Shown here one piece after another: positions 41,363-50,630 of a DNA stretch of 64,000 nucleotides. Every line of letters begins with the position of its first letter. Positions within the stretch are counted from its first letter, which is position 1. Origin of the DNA: Mesorhizobium sp. (GTDB lineage Bacteria; Pseudomonadota; Alphaproteobacteria; Rhizobiales; Rhizobiaceae); assembly GCA_004020365.1 (NCBI GenBank), contig SAQR01000022.1:1-64000 (forward strand), read 5' to 3'. A program made the translations under genes and the position numbers. Under the pieces are notes generated by a model. It saw only the letters and a list, made by a program, of their open reading frames with translations, was not told the DNA's origin and ran no database searches.

Positions 41363-41920
41363 TCAAGGTTCGAGTTCGACATCCCAGTACAGATAATCCA
41401 TCCAGCTTTCATGCAGATGGTTGGGCGGGAACAGGCGGCCATTGTTGTGCAGATCGTGCACCGTCGGCTGAAAAGGTTTCTGCAGCGGCCACATCTTGGC
41501 GTGCGCCGGCATCATGCCGCCCTTCCTCAGATTGCAGGGCGAGCAGGCGGCGACGACATTTTCCCACGTCGTCGCGCCGCCGCGATGGCGGGGAACGACA
41601 TGGTCGAAGGTCAGATCCTCCGGCGTGCCGCAATACTGGCATTGGAAACGGTCGCGCAGGAAGACGTTGAAGCGGGTGAAGGCCGGATGCCGCGATGGCT
41701 TCACATAGGCTTTCAGGCTGACGACGCTCGGCAGCTTCATCGAGAAGGTCGGCGACGACACCGCGTGCTCATATTCGGCGACGATGTTGACCCGCTCGAG
41801 GAACACCGCCTTGATGGCGTCCTGCCAAGACCAGAGCGACAGGGGGTAATAGCTGAGCGGACGGTAATCCGCGTTCAGCACCAGTGCTGGAAGCCCATCC
41901 GGAGATACGGCAACCGTCAC
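41363..41920 (-). CDS. HNH endonuclease domain protein
   Basis: HNH fold with two Cys pairs around the active site: RFQCQYCGTPEDLTFDHVVP then RHRGGATTWENVVAACSPCN. The N-terminal segment PALVLNADYRPLSYYPLSLW is characteristic of the widely conserved alphaproteobacterial HNH family. At 185 residues it is typical of the family. The cellular role is not established. Confidence 0.9.
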   Translation of the reverse strand: MTVAVSPDGLPALVLNADYRPLSYYPLSLWSWQDAIKAVFLERVNIVAEYEHAVSSPTFSMKLPSVVSLKAYVKPSRHPAFTRFNVFLRDRFQCQYCGTPEDLTFDHVVPRHRGGATTWENVVAACSPCNLRKGGMMPAHAKMWPLQKPFQPTVHDLHNNGRLFPPNHLHESWMDYLYWDVELEP

Positions 41921-42049
41921 GTCATTGACCTCCTTGGTTCTTAAACCTGTCGGCGCGGATACTGTAAGCCCGACATGACAGGGATGTGAAGCGGCTTGTC
42001 GATCAAACGCAGCGCTAAAAATGCAGGATTTTCATGCTTTTTTGCGAAC

Positions 42050-42691
42050 TCAGGCCGGAGGCGCGGCGTCCCTGCCCTTCAATTCACGATAATACGCCCA
42101 AAAAAGCCTTGATGCGACACCGCGCCACGGGCTCCATGATTCGGCGAGCTGGATCAGCGTTTTCTCGGGCGGACGCGGGTCGATGCCGAGCGCGTGGCCG
42201 ACCGCGCTCTGCAGGGCAACGTCGCGTGCCGGGAAGACGTCGGGGTGGCCGGCGGCGAATAGAAGATAGACTTCCGCCGTCCATGGGCCGATGCCCGGCA
42301 CCTTGGTCATCGCCGTAATCGCCTGCGTGGCATCGAGCAAGCAGAGTTGATCGAGGTCGAGGCCATCGACCACCGCCTGGGCGACAGCGATCAGCCCGCG
42401 CTGCTTCGGCCGCGACAGCCCGGCCTCGCGAAAAATGGCTTCGTCGGCGGCAAGGATTGCTTGCGGCGTCAGCGGATCGACGAGTTTTGTCAGCCGCCCG
42501 AAGATGGCGTCGGCGCTCGCGCGGGAAACCTGCTGCGAGACGATGATCGAGGCAAGGCTTCTGAACCCCGGCTCGGAAAGCCGAAGCGGCACCTGGCCGG
42601 CCATGCCGCGCACCTTTTCAAGACGCGGGTCGAGCAAGCAGAGCGCATCGAGCCCTTGCGCGATGTCGTCGAGCGTGGCGATGCGTTGCAT
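42050..42691 (-). CDS. AlkA-like DNA-3-methyladenine glycosylase (HhH-GPD)
   Basis: HhH-GPD protein of 213 residues. The helix-hairpin-helix TKVPGIGPWTAEVYLLFAAG is followed by HPDVFPARDVALQ with the catalytic Asp. The N-terminal part has SLASIIVSQQVSRASADAIF, typical of AlkA/YfjP-type enzymes. It removes alkylated purines in base excision repair. ATG 42691 is chosen over an upstream TTG at 42736. It is divergent from gluQRS with a short promoter region. Confidence 0.88.
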   Translation of the reverse strand: MQRIATLDDIAQGLDALCLLDPRLEKVRGMAGQVPLRLSEPGFRSLASIIVSQQVSRASADAIFGRLTKLVDPLTPQAILAADEAIFREAGLSRPKQRGLIAVAQAVVDGLDLDQLCLLDATQAITAMTKVPGIGPWTAEVYLLFAAGHPDVFPARDVALQSAVGHALGIDPRPPEKTLIQLAESWSPWRGVASRLFWAYYRELKGRDAAPPA

Positions 42692-42782
42692 GTCTGCTTG
42701 TTCCCGGCGCAAAATGTCAGATGTAATCACGCGCAAAGTAGCAACTGGCGAAAGCGCCGCACAACCCGATTGCCGCCGAACG

Positions 42783-43658
42783 ATGACACTCCTGACATTT
42801 CGCTTCGCGCCGAGCCCGAATGGCGAACTGCATCTTGGCCATGCCTATTCGGCGCTGCTCAATCAAAAATTGGCCAGCGCAACCGGCGGGCGGCTGTTGC
42901 TGCGCATCGAGGACATCGACACGACGCGCTGCACGCCGGAATTCGAGGCCGGTATTTTTCGCGACCTGGAATGGCTCGGGCTTGGCTGGGAAGGACCGGT
43001 GCGCCGTCAGTCCGAGCATTTTTCGGACTATCAGACGGTGCTCGATCGGCTGATCAGCGAGGAACTCGTCTACCCGGCCTTCATGAGCCGTGGCGAAATC
43101 CGCGCCTTCATTGCCGACCGCGAAAGGCGCGGCCGAGACTGGCCGCGCGACCCGGACGGGGTGCCTCTCTATCCCGCCGTCGACAAGGCGTTGCCGATGA
43201 GGGAACGTCAGCGACGGATTGCCGAGAACGCGCCTTTCGCCTGGCGGCTCGACGTCGATGCTGCGATGGCGCGCGTCGGCACCGGTCTGTCATGGCTGGA
43301 ATTTTCCGATGAAAGCCTTTCCGCGACACGAACGATAGAAGCCCGGCCGCAGGACTGGGGCGACGTGATCGTGGCGCGCCGTGAAATCCCGACCAGCTAT
43401 CATCTCGCCGTCGTCGTCGACGACGCGCTGCAGGGCGTCAGCCACGTGGTGCGCGGCCAGGACCTCTATTCCGCCACCGGCGTGCAGCGCCTGCTCCAGG
43501 AAATCCTCGGCCTGCCGCAACCAAGGTACTTCCACCATCGTCTGGTCCTCGGCCCGGACGGACGAAAGCTGTCGAAGAGTTTTGCAGATACCGGCCTTGC
43601 CGCTTTGCGGGAGGCCGGCGCATCACCGGCCGACGTCCGGCGGCTGGTTGGGATTTAG
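42783..43658 (+). CDS. gluQ: Glutamyl-Q tRNA(Asp) synthetase
   Basis: A truncated class I synthetase without an anticodon-binding domain. It has FAPSPNGELHLGHAYSALLN (HIGH motif as HLGH), RIEDIDTTRCTPEFEAGIFR, and KLSKSFADTGLAALREAG (KMSKS as KLSKS). The length of 291 residues matches GluQRS, which glutamylates queuosine in tRNA-Asp. The zinc-ligand Cys positions seen in enteric enzymes appear absent (YPAFMSRGEI). Start ATG 42783 is set by homology; the upstream open frame lies over the divergent glycosylase. Confidence 0.93.
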   Translation: MTLLTFRFAPSPNGELHLGHAYSALLNQKLASATGGRLLLRIEDIDTTRCTPEFEAGIFRDLEWLGLGWEGPVRRQSEHFSDYQTVLDRLISEELVYPAFMSRGEIRAFIADRERRGRDWPRDPDGVPLYPAVDKALPMRERQRRIAENAPFAWRLDVDAAMARVGTGLSWLEFSDESLSATRTIEARPQDWGDVIVARREIPTSYHLAVVVDDALQGVSHVVRGQDLYSATGVQRLLQEILGLPQPRYFHHRLVLGPDGRKLSKSFADTGLAALREAGASPADVRRLVGI

Positions 43659-43716
43659 TCCATTCCGTTACATCAGAGCGTCACGACGGTGCAGAACCTG
43701 TGATGGCGGAGCGAGG

Positions 43717-43874
43717 CGCCCCCCTCTGTCCTGCCGGACATCTCCCCCACTTGGGGGGAGATCTGCAGCTTTGGCGCACCGCTCACTCCTGCGACGGTGG
43801 CGGTTCGCGAAGGCGGTGGTGACGGCCAATCTCCCCCCAAGTGGGGGAGATGTCCGGCAGGACAGAGGGGGGCG
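43717..43874. repeat. Large palindromic intergenic repeat (46-bp arms)
   Basis: Left arm 43717-43763 (cgcccccctctgtcctgccg to ggggggagat) and right arm 43829-43874 are near-perfect complements separated by about 65 bp. This CCGGACATCTCCCCC-containing palindrome belongs to a class of repeats abundant in Mesorhizobium intergenic regions. It could terminate transcription after gluQRS. Family knowledge, not a search, supports the abundance claim. Confidence 0.8.
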
Positions 43875-44048
43875 CGAAGGATCACGACAGATCAGCATTA
43901 TCTGAGCCGCTGCATCCTTCGGCGGATGTCACGATCGTCTTCAACTCGGATGAGCCTATGGATCAACCGTTTGGTTTTGCTAGCCGGGTTGAACCCCTTT
44001 ACAGCAGCCCCTACAAAACCCCCTCACCAAGCGCGGCAGCCTCCCGAA

Positions 44049-44924
44049 ATGCACAGTATCAAGCGGTTCATCCCCGCCTCCTTTGTCGTCCTGTGGGCGA
44101 CCGGCTTCATTGGTGCGCGTTATGCCATGCCGTGGGCCGAGCCTTTCACCTTCCTGGCCGCGCGCTTCGTGCTGGCCGCCGTGCTGTTGGCCGCCTTGAT
44201 GGCAGCGCTCGGCTCCAGGCGAGCGACGCGCAAGGAGGCGCTTCACGCGACCGGCGCTGGCATCCTGATGCATGGCGTCTATCTCGGCGGCGTGTTCTGG
44301 GCCATCCACAGGGGCATGCCGGCCGGGTTATCGGCGTTGATCGTCGGGCTGCAGCCGCTGATCACCGCGGTGATGGCCGGCCGATTTCTCGGCGAGGCGA
44401 TCCTGCCGCGCCATTGGGCCGGCCTCGGCATCGGTCTGGTCGGCGTGGTCATCGTGCTCTGGCCGAAGCTCGGGACGCTCGGCGGCGGCGTGACGGCCGA
44501 GACGCTGGCCGCCTCGCTTGTCTCGGTGCTTGGCATGAGCGCCGGCACGATCTGGCAGAAGCGCTTCGCCTCCGGCGGCGATCTCGTGGCGGCCACGACG
44601 TGGCAATATGTTGGCGGCGCGTCGGTGATGGCGTTGGCCTCGCTCGCCTTTGAGACCAGAACCGTCGTCGTCAACGGCGAGTTGATCTTCGCCATGGCAT
44701 GGCTGGTGCTGGTGCTGTCGATCGGCGCCATCTTCCTGTTGATGGTGATGATCCGCGACGGCGAGATGTCGAAAGTCGCTTCGCTGTTCTATCTAGTCCC
44801 GGCGGTCACCGCGGTCATCGCCTGGATATTATTCGGCGAACAGTTGACCCTCGTCCAGATCGTAGGCATGGCAATCGCGACGCTCGGCGTCGGGCTGGCA
44901 ACCGCTCAGCCAACCAAAGCATGA
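44049..44924 (+). CDS. DMT-superfamily (EamA) transporter
   Basis: About ten hydrophobic segments in two EamA halves, starting MHSIKRFIPASFVVLWATGF with IGARYAMPWAEPFTFLAARF. The second half includes ASLFYLVPAVTAVIAWILFG. The length of 291 residues is normal. It is an inner-membrane metabolite exporter of unknown substrate. The ATG at 44049 is chosen because upstream in-frame sequence crosses the palindromic repeat. Confidence 0.9.
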   Translation: MHSIKRFIPASFVVLWATGFIGARYAMPWAEPFTFLAARFVLAAVLLAALMAALGSRRATRKEALHATGAGILMHGVYLGGVFWAIHRGMPAGLSALIVGLQPLITAVMAGRFLGEAILPRHWAGLGIGLVGVVIVLWPKLGTLGGGVTAETLAASLVSVLGMSAGTIWQKRFASGGDLVAATTWQYVGGASVMALASLAFETRTVVVNGELIFAMAWLVLVLSIGAIFLLMVMIRDGEMSKVASLFYLVPAVTAVIAWILFGEQLTLVQIVGMAIATLGVGLATAQPTKA

Positions 44925-44964
44925 TCCCGAAAAAGTGGCGACCGGTTTTCGGAAAAGATCATGC
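44919..44964. repeat. Short palindromic repeat between convergent genes
   Basis: GCATGATC (44919-44926) pairs with GATCATGC (44957-44964), and CCGAAAA pairs with TTTTCGG inside. The gcatgatcccgaaaaagtgg / accggttttcgg type of hairpin is common in rhizobial intergenic regions. Here it overlaps the stop of the DMT gene and faces the BrkB gene end, so it may terminate both transcripts. Confidence 0.75.
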
Positions 44965-44975
44965 CCAACCCAGCA

Positions 44976-45884
44976 TCAGCCAACTCGGGCGCGTGCCTCC
45001 AGATAGCGGCTGATCGCGGCGTTGAGCTCGCCGCCAAGGATGAAGATCGCCGAGACGATATAGAGGAAGACGACCGCGACCATGATCGAGGCAAGGCCGG
45101 CATAGGTCGTCACATAGGACGAGAAACGGTCGAGATAGGCGGCGAAGATGGTCGACCCGATGAGCCAGGCGATCAGCGTGAAGATGATGCCCGGTATGAT
45201 CGAGACGAAGCGGCGCTTGCCCGCAGGCAGCCAGTAATGCACCGCGAACAGCCCGCCGACGATGACGACGGAGGCGATGACGTAACGCCACAGCGTGATC
45301 GTGCCCATATAAGGCTTTATCCATTCGAAATTGGCCTCGGCCAGCCGCCCCAGTAAGGGCGCGAAAACCACGAGCACGCTGATCACCAGAAAACCTGCCG
45401 TGGCGATCAGCACGAAGGCGATGCTCTGCACCCGGCGATAGATGATGCCGCGCGTTTCGGAAACGCGGTAGGCGCGGTTGAGCGAGGTGCGCAGCGCCTC
45501 GATGCCGTTCGAGGCGAAGAAAGCGGCAAGCAGCACGCCATAGGTCAACAGGTCGGTGCGCTGGACGGTGAGCACGTTGAGCACTTCGCGCGCAATCGGC
45601 TTGGCGATCTGCTCGGGCCAGGTGTCGAAGACGAGATGCACGGCGGTGTCGGCAAAGGCCTGCGCGCCGAGAAAGCTGGCCAGTGTTGTGGCGAAAATCA
45701 GAAAGGGGAAAAGCGCCATCAGCGCCGTGATCGCCAGATGACTGGCCATCGCCCAGCCATCGTCTGCATCGAAATGGCCGAACGCGTCATAGAGCACGCG
45801 TTTGACGGCTACGATCTTCCGCAACACGAACCGCGTTCCCTTCGATTGTCTCGACGCCGCGAATATGGGAAGGGATTGCGGCAA
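44976..45884 (-). CDS. YihY/BrkB-family inner-membrane protein
   Basis: About six transmembrane segments, with the family signature GWAMASHLAITALMALFPFL near the N-terminus. FASNGIEALRTSLNRAYRV and PAGKRRFVSIIPGIIFTLIA follow, ending with IVSAIFILGGELNAAISRYL. The length of 302 residues is normal. The function of the family is unclear; older claims of RNase BN activity are not supported. It is divergent from the SDR gene, whose start abuts the start codon of this gene. Confidence 0.9.
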   Translation of the reverse strand: MPQSLPIFAASRQSKGTRFVLRKIVAVKRVLYDAFGHFDADDGWAMASHLAITALMALFPFLIFATTLASFLGAQAFADTAVHLVFDTWPEQIAKPIAREVLNVLTVQRTDLLTYGVLLAAFFASNGIEALRTSLNRAYRVSETRGIIYRRVQSIAFVLIATAGFLVISVLVVFAPLLGRLAEANFEWIKPYMGTITLWRYVIASVVIVGGLFAVHYWLPAGKRRFVSIIPGIIFTLIAWLIGSTIFAAYLDRFSSYVTTYAGLASIMVAVVFLYIVSAIFILGGELNAAISRYLEARARVG

Positions 45885-46751
45885 ATGGCAAGCCTAGGTC
45901 AAAGCACGCCTCCTCCTGGAGAAAAGTTGCGCACCATCATCGTCACCGGAGCTTCTTCCGGGATAGGCGCCCATTGCGCCCGGGCGCTGAAGGCGGAAGG
46001 CTGGCGGGTGTTCGCAACGGCACGCAAGCCGGAGGACATCGCCGCCCTCGAGGTCGATGGCATCGAGGCTTTCTATCTGGACTATCGCGAACCGGGATCC
46101 ATCGAGACGCTGGTGGCGTCGGTGCTGGAGCGGACCGGCGGACGGCTCGATGCCCTGTTCAACAACGGCGCCTACGCACAGCCCGGCGCCGTCGAGGACC
46201 TGCCGGTCGCAGCGCTCAGGGAGCAATTCGAGGCGAATGTTTTTGGCTGGCATGACCTCACCCGCCGTGTCGTGCCGGTGATGCGCAGCCAGGGCCATGG
46301 CCGTCTTGTCCACTGCTCCTCAATCCTCGGCCTGGCGCCGCTGCCCTTTCGCGGCGCCTATTCGGCGTCGAAGCACGCGATCGAAGGGCTGATGCTGTGC
46401 ATGCATCAGGAACTCCAGGGCAGCGGCATCCATGTCTCGCTGATCGAGCCGGGGCCGGTGACATCGAAGATCGCCAGCAACGGCCTTGTGTGGTTTCTCG
46501 CAAATATCGACCGTGAGAATTCCGTCCACCGCCTCGCCTATGAGGCGCAGCTGCAACGGCTGCAGGCCGGCGGCAGCACGTCACGGCTGAAGCCCGGGCC
46601 AGAGGTGGTTCATGCCGCCTTGCGCCATGCGCTTCTGTCGCGGCGCCCGCGTCCGCATTATGTGGTAACGGTGCCGGCCAGGATCGGCGTTGTCCTCAAA
46701 CGCTTCCTGCCGGCATCAATGCTCTACCGCCTGCTTGCCAAACGCGCCTGA
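45885..46751 (+). CDS. Short-chain dehydrogenase/reductase
   Basis: Rossmann NAD(P)-binding TIIVTGASSGIGAHCARALK, NNGAYAQPGAVEDLP (NNAG variant), and catalytic Ser-Tyr-Lys in VHCSSILGLAPLPFRGAYSA with SKHAIEGL. It has 288 residues from ATG 45885. The C-terminal extension (PHYVVTVPARIGVVLKRFLP) is typical of membrane-associated SDRs resembling YbbO/17-beta-HSD-like enzymes. Substrate unknown. The start directly abuts the divergent BrkB gene start. Confidence 0.88.
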   Translation: MASLGQSTPPPGEKLRTIIVTGASSGIGAHCARALKAEGWRVFATARKPEDIAALEVDGIEAFYLDYREPGSIETLVASVLERTGGRLDALFNNGAYAQPGAVEDLPVAALREQFEANVFGWHDLTRRVVPVMRSQGHGRLVHCSSILGLAPLPFRGAYSASKHAIEGLMLCMHQELQGSGIHVSLIEPGPVTSKIASNGLVWFLANIDRENSVHRLAYEAQLQRLQAGGSTSRLKPGPEVVHAALRHALLSRRPRPHYVVTVPARIGVVLKRFLPASMLYRLLAKRA

Positions 46752-46774
46752 AACCAATCGACTGGAAACACACT

Positions 46775-46966
46775 ATGGCAACCGTCTTCAACATCCTCGC
46801 TGTCCTCGTCATGGTCGCCGTGGTGATCGTGCTGATCCGCGGCCTCATCAACATGATGCGCGGCGGCTCCGGCATGACCTCCAACAAGCTGATGCAGACG
46901 CGCGTGCTGCTGCAGTTCGTGGCATTGGTGCTGATCATGCTGGCGGTGTATTTCACCCGCAAGTGA
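46775..46966 (+). CDS. Twin-transmembrane (HIG1-like) small protein
   Basis: A 63-residue protein with two hydrophobic helices, MATVFNILAVLVMVAVVIVL and LLQFVALVLIMLAVYFTR. A short loop RGLINMMRGGSGMTSNKLMQ joins them, the pattern of HIG1-like twin-TM proteins conserved in Alphaproteobacteria. Members may associate with respiratory oxidase. It lies 29 bp before the adenosyltransferase gene in the same direction. Confidence 0.85.
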   Translation: MATVFNILAVLVMVAVVIVLIRGLINMMRGGSGMTSNKLMQTRVLLQFVALVLIMLAVYFTRK

Positions 46967-46994
46967 TGAGGGTGGCGATTTCGGGAGGCAGAGC

Positions 46995-47576
46995 GTGGTC
47001 AAGCTCAACAAGATCTACACCCGTACCGGCGACGACGGCACCACCGGCCTTGGCACCGGCGAGCGGCGGCTGAAATCCGATCTGCGCATCGACGCCTATG
47101 GCACGGTCGACGAAGCCAACGCCTGCATCGGCATCGCCCGCATCCACACCGCGGCAGCACACCCGGCGATCGACGCGATGCTCGGCCGCATCCAGAACGA
47201 CCTTTTCGACCTCGGCGCCGACCTGGCGGTGCCGGACGGCGGCAAGCCGCTCAGCTATGAGCCGCTGCGCATCACCGCTGTGCAGACCGACCGTGTCGAA
47301 AAGGACATCGACCTGCTCAACAAGGATCTGCAGCCGCTCAAATCCTTCGTGCTCAACGGCGGCACGCCGGCGGCGGCGGCCCTTCACCTCGCCCGCACGG
47401 TGGCACGGCGGGCCGAGCGCATCATGGTGGCTTTGATGCAAGACCCAGGCGAGCACGTCAGCCGCGAGGCGATAAGATACATCAACCGCGTGTCGGACTT
47501 TCTGTTCGTCGCCGCACGTGCGGTCAATGACAATGGAAACGCCGACGTGCTATGGGTTCCCGGCAAGAACCGCTGA
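46995..47576 (+). CDS. pduO: Cob(I)alamin adenosyltransferase, PduO type
   Basis: The N-terminal signature KIYTRTGDDGTTGLGTGER matches PduO-type ATP:cob(I)alamin adenosyltransferases. Later motifs are DAYGTVDEANACIGIAR and TVARRAERIMVALM, then INRVSDFLFVAARAVND. The length of 193 residues is normal. The trimeric cytoplasmic enzyme makes adenosylcobalamin. It lies between the twin-TM gene and rhomboid in the same direction. Confidence 0.93.
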   Translation: MVKLNKIYTRTGDDGTTGLGTGERRLKSDLRIDAYGTVDEANACIGIARIHTAAAHPAIDAMLGRIQNDLFDLGADLAVPDGGKPLSYEPLRITAVQTDRVEKDIDLLNKDLQPLKSFVLNGGTPAAAALHLARTVARRAERIMVALMQDPGEHVSREAIRYINRVSDFLFVAARAVNDNGNADVLWVPGKNR

Positions 47577-47600
47577 ATCTGCCGAGGCGGAGGGGGTCCG

Positions 47601-48389
47601 ATGTTCATCCCGCTTTATGACAGCAACCGGCTGCGCCACATCAAGCAGCAATATGTCACGATCGGCCTGATCGCGTTCAATACGCTCATCTACTTCGCCA
47701 CCGCGCTCGGCGGCGAGCAGTTCACCAATGCCGCTGTTCTGGGCCTCGGCTTCATCCCGTCGGTCGTCCACGACAGCGCCGAACTGGCTCCGCAGTTTGT
47801 CGTCATCCCGGAGAGCCTGAGCTACGTCACCTATTCCTTCCTGCATGCCGATATTTTCCACCTCGGCGGCAACATGCTGTTCCTGTGGGTGTTCGGCGAC
47901 AATGTCGAGGACGCGCTCGGTCATATCCGCTTTCTCGCCTTCTACCTGCTGTGCGCCATCGCCGGCGCTTTCTTCCAGGGCCTGATCGCGTGGGACTCGC
48001 AGGTTCCGCTGATCGGCGCCTCAGGCGCCATTGCCGGCGTCGTCGCCGCCTATCTGATCCTCTATCCCAGGGTGAAGGTATGGGTGCTGGCCTTCGCCCG
48101 CATTCCGCTGCGCATCCCGGCCTTCATCCCGCTCATCCTGTGGATCCTGTTCCAGATCGTGATGTTCGCCGCTGGTGGCGAGGATCAGATTTCCTGGGCC
48201 TGCCATGTCGGCGGCATCATCGCCGGGGCCGTGCTGGTGCTCATCTTGCGCAACCGCGCCGTGCCGCTGCTTGCCGGTGCAGAGGCAGTGGTGGTCGCCG
48301 GCCAGATGCCTGTTGCCGCAGAGCCGGCGCCAGGCGAGCCGCTGCCGGCGTCGCGCTGGGGACGGGGAACCGCCTTCAGTCCGGACTGA
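47601..48389 (+). CDS. Rhomboid-family intramembrane serine protease
   Basis: Six or more membrane segments, with loop HADIFHLGGNMLFLWVFGDN, the nucleophile Ser in VPLIGASGAIAGVVAAYLIL (GASG), and catalytic His in ISWACHVGGIIAGAVLVL. The length of 262 residues and the C-terminal Ala/Pro-rich tail are common in rhizobial rhomboids. It cleaves membrane proteins within the inner membrane; substrates unknown. Confidence 0.92.
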   Translation: MFIPLYDSNRLRHIKQQYVTIGLIAFNTLIYFATALGGEQFTNAAVLGLGFIPSVVHDSAELAPQFVVIPESLSYVTYSFLHADIFHLGGNMLFLWVFGDNVEDALGHIRFLAFYLLCAIAGAFFQGLIAWDSQVPLIGASGAIAGVVAAYLILYPRVKVWVLAFARIPLRIPAFIPLILWILFQIVMFAAGGEDQISWACHVGGIIAGAVLVLILRNRAVPLLAGAEAVVVAGQMPVAAEPAPGEPLPASRWGRGTAFSPD

Positions 48390-48674
48390 AGCGATTTGCC
48401 GGACTGAACCGATTTGAGTGCGGCGCGGATGATTTGGGTGCGCCCCGGATATTGACGTGCGGGATCGCCGCAACTACGGAAGCTTTCCCACACCAGTGCA
48501 TGTAGCGCAAAAGTGGGCAGCGGTTTTGCGGTCAAATGCGACGCGCTTTAGGCGGTCGGAGACCAGAATTCCGTCCGGAATGTCGGCTTTCGACAACTCT
48601 GAAGCGGCGCGCACTGCTATAGCGCGCCCGACTATCTTGAAAGAGGTGGCTATCGTGAAAGAGGTGACAGGCAA

Positions 48675-49424
48675 ATGAAGATCCTTGTGCCCGTGAAGCG
48701 GGTTGTGGATGCGAATGTGAAGGTTCGTGTCAAGGCTGACGGTTCGGCGGTGGAACTCGCCAACGTCAAGATGGCGATGAACCCGTTCGACGAGATCGCC
48801 GTCGAAGAGGCGATCCGGCTGAAGGAGGCCGGCAAGGCGGAAGAGATCATCGTTGTCTCGATCGGGCCGCAGCAGGCGCAGGAGACCTTGCGCACCGCGC
48901 TCGCCATGGGCGCCGACCGCGCCATCCTGGTCAAGACCGACGAACAAACCGAGCCGCTGGGTGTCGCCAAGGTGCTGAAAGGCGTGGTCGAGGCGGAAAA
49001 GCCTGGTCTCGTCATCCTCGGCAAGCAGGCGATCGACGACGACTCCAACCAGACCGGCCAGATGCTGGCCGCACTTCTGGGCTGGGCGCAGGGCACTTTT
49101 GCCTCCAAGGTCGTTATCGATGGCGACAAGGCCATGGTGACGCGCGAGGTCGATGGCGGCCTGCAGACGGTGGAGCTGAAGATGCCGGCGATTGTCACCG
49201 CGGATCTTCGCCTCAACCAGCCGCGCTATGCCTCGCTGCCCAACATCATGAAGGCCAAGAAGAAGCCGCTCGACGAGAAATCTCCCGCCGATTACGGCGC
49301 CGACGTCAAGCCGCGGCTGAAGGTGATCAAGACGGAGGAGCCGGGCGGCCGCAAGGCCGGCGTCAAGGTCAAGACCGTCGCCGAGTTGGTCGACAAGCTC
49401 AAGAACGAAGCCGGCGTGCTGTAG
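48675..49424 (+). CDS. etfB: Electron transfer flavoprotein, beta subunit
   Basis: The 249-residue protein starts [20 protein letters not shown] with [20 protein letters not shown]. The ETF-beta signature ([20 protein letters not shown]) and AMP-binding loop are intact, and the C-terminus [17 protein letters not shown] is typical. With EtfA it carries electrons from acyl-CoA and other dehydrogenases to ETF-ubiquinone oxidoreductase. About 285 bp upstream has no gene; it holds a repeated ccggactgaa(g/c)cgattt word. Confidence 0.95.
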   Translation: MKILVPVKRVVDANVKVRVKADGSAVELANVKMAMNPFDEIAVEEAIRLKEAGKAEEIIVVSIGPQQAQETLRTALAMGADRAILVKTDEQTEPLGVAKVLKGVVEAEKPGLVILGKQAIDDDSNQTGQMLAALLGWAQGTFASKVVIDGDKAMVTREVDGGLQTVELKMPAIVTADLRLNQPRYASLPNIMKAKKKPLDEKSPADYGADVKPRLKVIKTEEPGGRKAGVKVKTVAELVDKLKNEAGVL

Positions 49425-49546
49425 GAATTCATGTGATGCCGGCCTGCAAACGGCAGGGTTCTCCGCTCACCTAGGCTCACGTACTGAAGTACGCTCCGCT
49501 CCGGTTCTCGAACCCCACCGTTTTCGACTCGGCCTGACATGAATTC
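49425..49546. repeat. Palindromic element between etfB and etfA
   Basis: Perfect 10-bp ends GAATTCATGT (49425-49434) and ACATGAATTC (49537-49546), extended by further pairing (ccgg/ggcc). An internal palindrome gtactgaagtac is also present. It resembles rhizobial intergenic mosaic elements of about 120 bp. It sits inside an operon-like pair, and could form a stable hairpin in the etfBA transcript that alters the ratio of subunits. Confidence 0.7.
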
Positions 49547-49583
49547 GAGACGCCCCCGCTGAAGTGGATCAAGGAATAAAAAG

Positions 49584-50513
49584 ATGACAATTCTTCTGAT
49601 TGCCGAACACGACAATGCGACGCTTTCCGACCAGACCGCCAAGGCGCTTTCGGCTGCACTGCAGATCGGCTCCGACGTGCATGTGCTGGTCGCCGGCAAC
49701 GGCGCCAGGCCCGCAGCGGACGCCGCCGCCAAGCTCAACGGCGTGAGCAAGGTGCTGCTCGCCGAAGCCGACGAGCTCAGCGAGCGTCTGGCCGAGCCGC
49801 TGGCGGCGCTCGTCGTCGGCATGGCCGATGCCTATGACACGATCATCGCGCCGGCGACCTCGTCGGGCAAGAACGTCGCGCCGCGGGTGGCGGCCCTGCT
49901 CGATGTCGCGCAGGTGTCGGAGATCATCGAGATTGTCTCGCCCGACACTTTCAAACGGCCGATCTATGCCGGCAACGCCATCCAGACGGTGCAGTCGAGC
50001 GACGCCAAGAAGGTGATCACCGTGCGCACCGCCTCCTTCCAGGCTGCACCCGAGGGCGGTTCGGCCCCGGTCGAGACGGTTCAGGCAGCCGTCAATCCCG
50101 GCCTGTCGAGCTTCGTCGAGAACAGGCTTTCCGAGACCGATCGTCCGGAGCTGACTTCGGCCAGGATCATCATCTCGGGCGGCCGTGCGCTGGGCTCCTC
50201 GGAAAAATTCCAGGAAGTCATCCTGCCGATCGCCGACAAGCTCGGCGCCGCCGTCGGCGCCTCGCGTGCCGCAGTCGATGCCGGCTATGCGCCGAACGAC
50301 TGGCAGGTCGGCCAGACCGGCAAGGTGGTCGCACCCGATCTCTACATCGCGGTCGGCATCTCCGGCGCCATCCAGCATCTTGCCGGCATGAAGGATTCGA
50401 AGGTCATCGTCGCCATCAACAAGGACGAGGAGGCGCCGATCTTCCAGGTCGCCGACTACGGCCTCGTCGGCGACCTTTTCGTCATTCTGCCGGAACTGCA
50501 AAAGGCGCTTTGA
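49584..50513 (+). CDS. etfA: Electron transfer flavoprotein, alpha subunit
   Basis: A 309-residue ETF-alpha. The FAD-binding domain shows the signature [20 protein letters not shown], and [20 protein letters not shown] completes the site. The N-terminal domain [20 protein letters not shown] pairs with EtfB. The gene follows etfB after a palindromic element and precedes a 3-hydroxyacyl-CoA dehydrogenase. Together they suit fatty acid or polyhydroxybutyrate-related metabolism. Confidence 0.95.
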   Translation: MTILLIAEHDNATLSDQTAKALSAALQIGSDVHVLVAGNGARPAADAAAKLNGVSKVLLAEADELSERLAEPLAALVVGMADAYDTIIAPATSSGKNVAPRVAALLDVAQVSEIIEIVSPDTFKRPIYAGNAIQTVQSSDAKKVITVRTASFQAAPEGGSAPVETVQAAVNPGLSSFVENRLSETDRPELTSARIIISGGRALGSSEKFQEVILPIADKLGAAVGASRAAVDAGYAPNDWQVGQTGKVVAPDLYIAVGISGAIQHLAGMKDSKVIVAINKDEEAPIFQVADYGLVGDLFVILPELQKAL

Positions 50514-50545
50514 CGCCTTCTGCCAAAGCGTATTAAATTGTGAAT

Positions 50546-50576
50546 GGCGGGGTAGACGAAGTCGCCCCGCCCTTTT
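50546..50576 (+). terminator. Rho-independent terminator after etfA
   Basis: GGCGGGG (50546-50552), a twelve-base loop, CCCCGCC (50565-50571), then CTTTT. It separates etfA from the dehydrogenase gene starting at 50631. Confidence 0.75.
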
Positions 50577-50630
50577 AGTTTGCACCGCACAAAAAGCAGG
50601 CCGCAAAGGCCTTTTGACGGGATCGGTGTA

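Noticed and set aside
43717-43874. CRISPR-like array
   Set aside because: There are only two arms in inverted orientation and no regularly spaced direct repeats or cas genes anywhere in the window.
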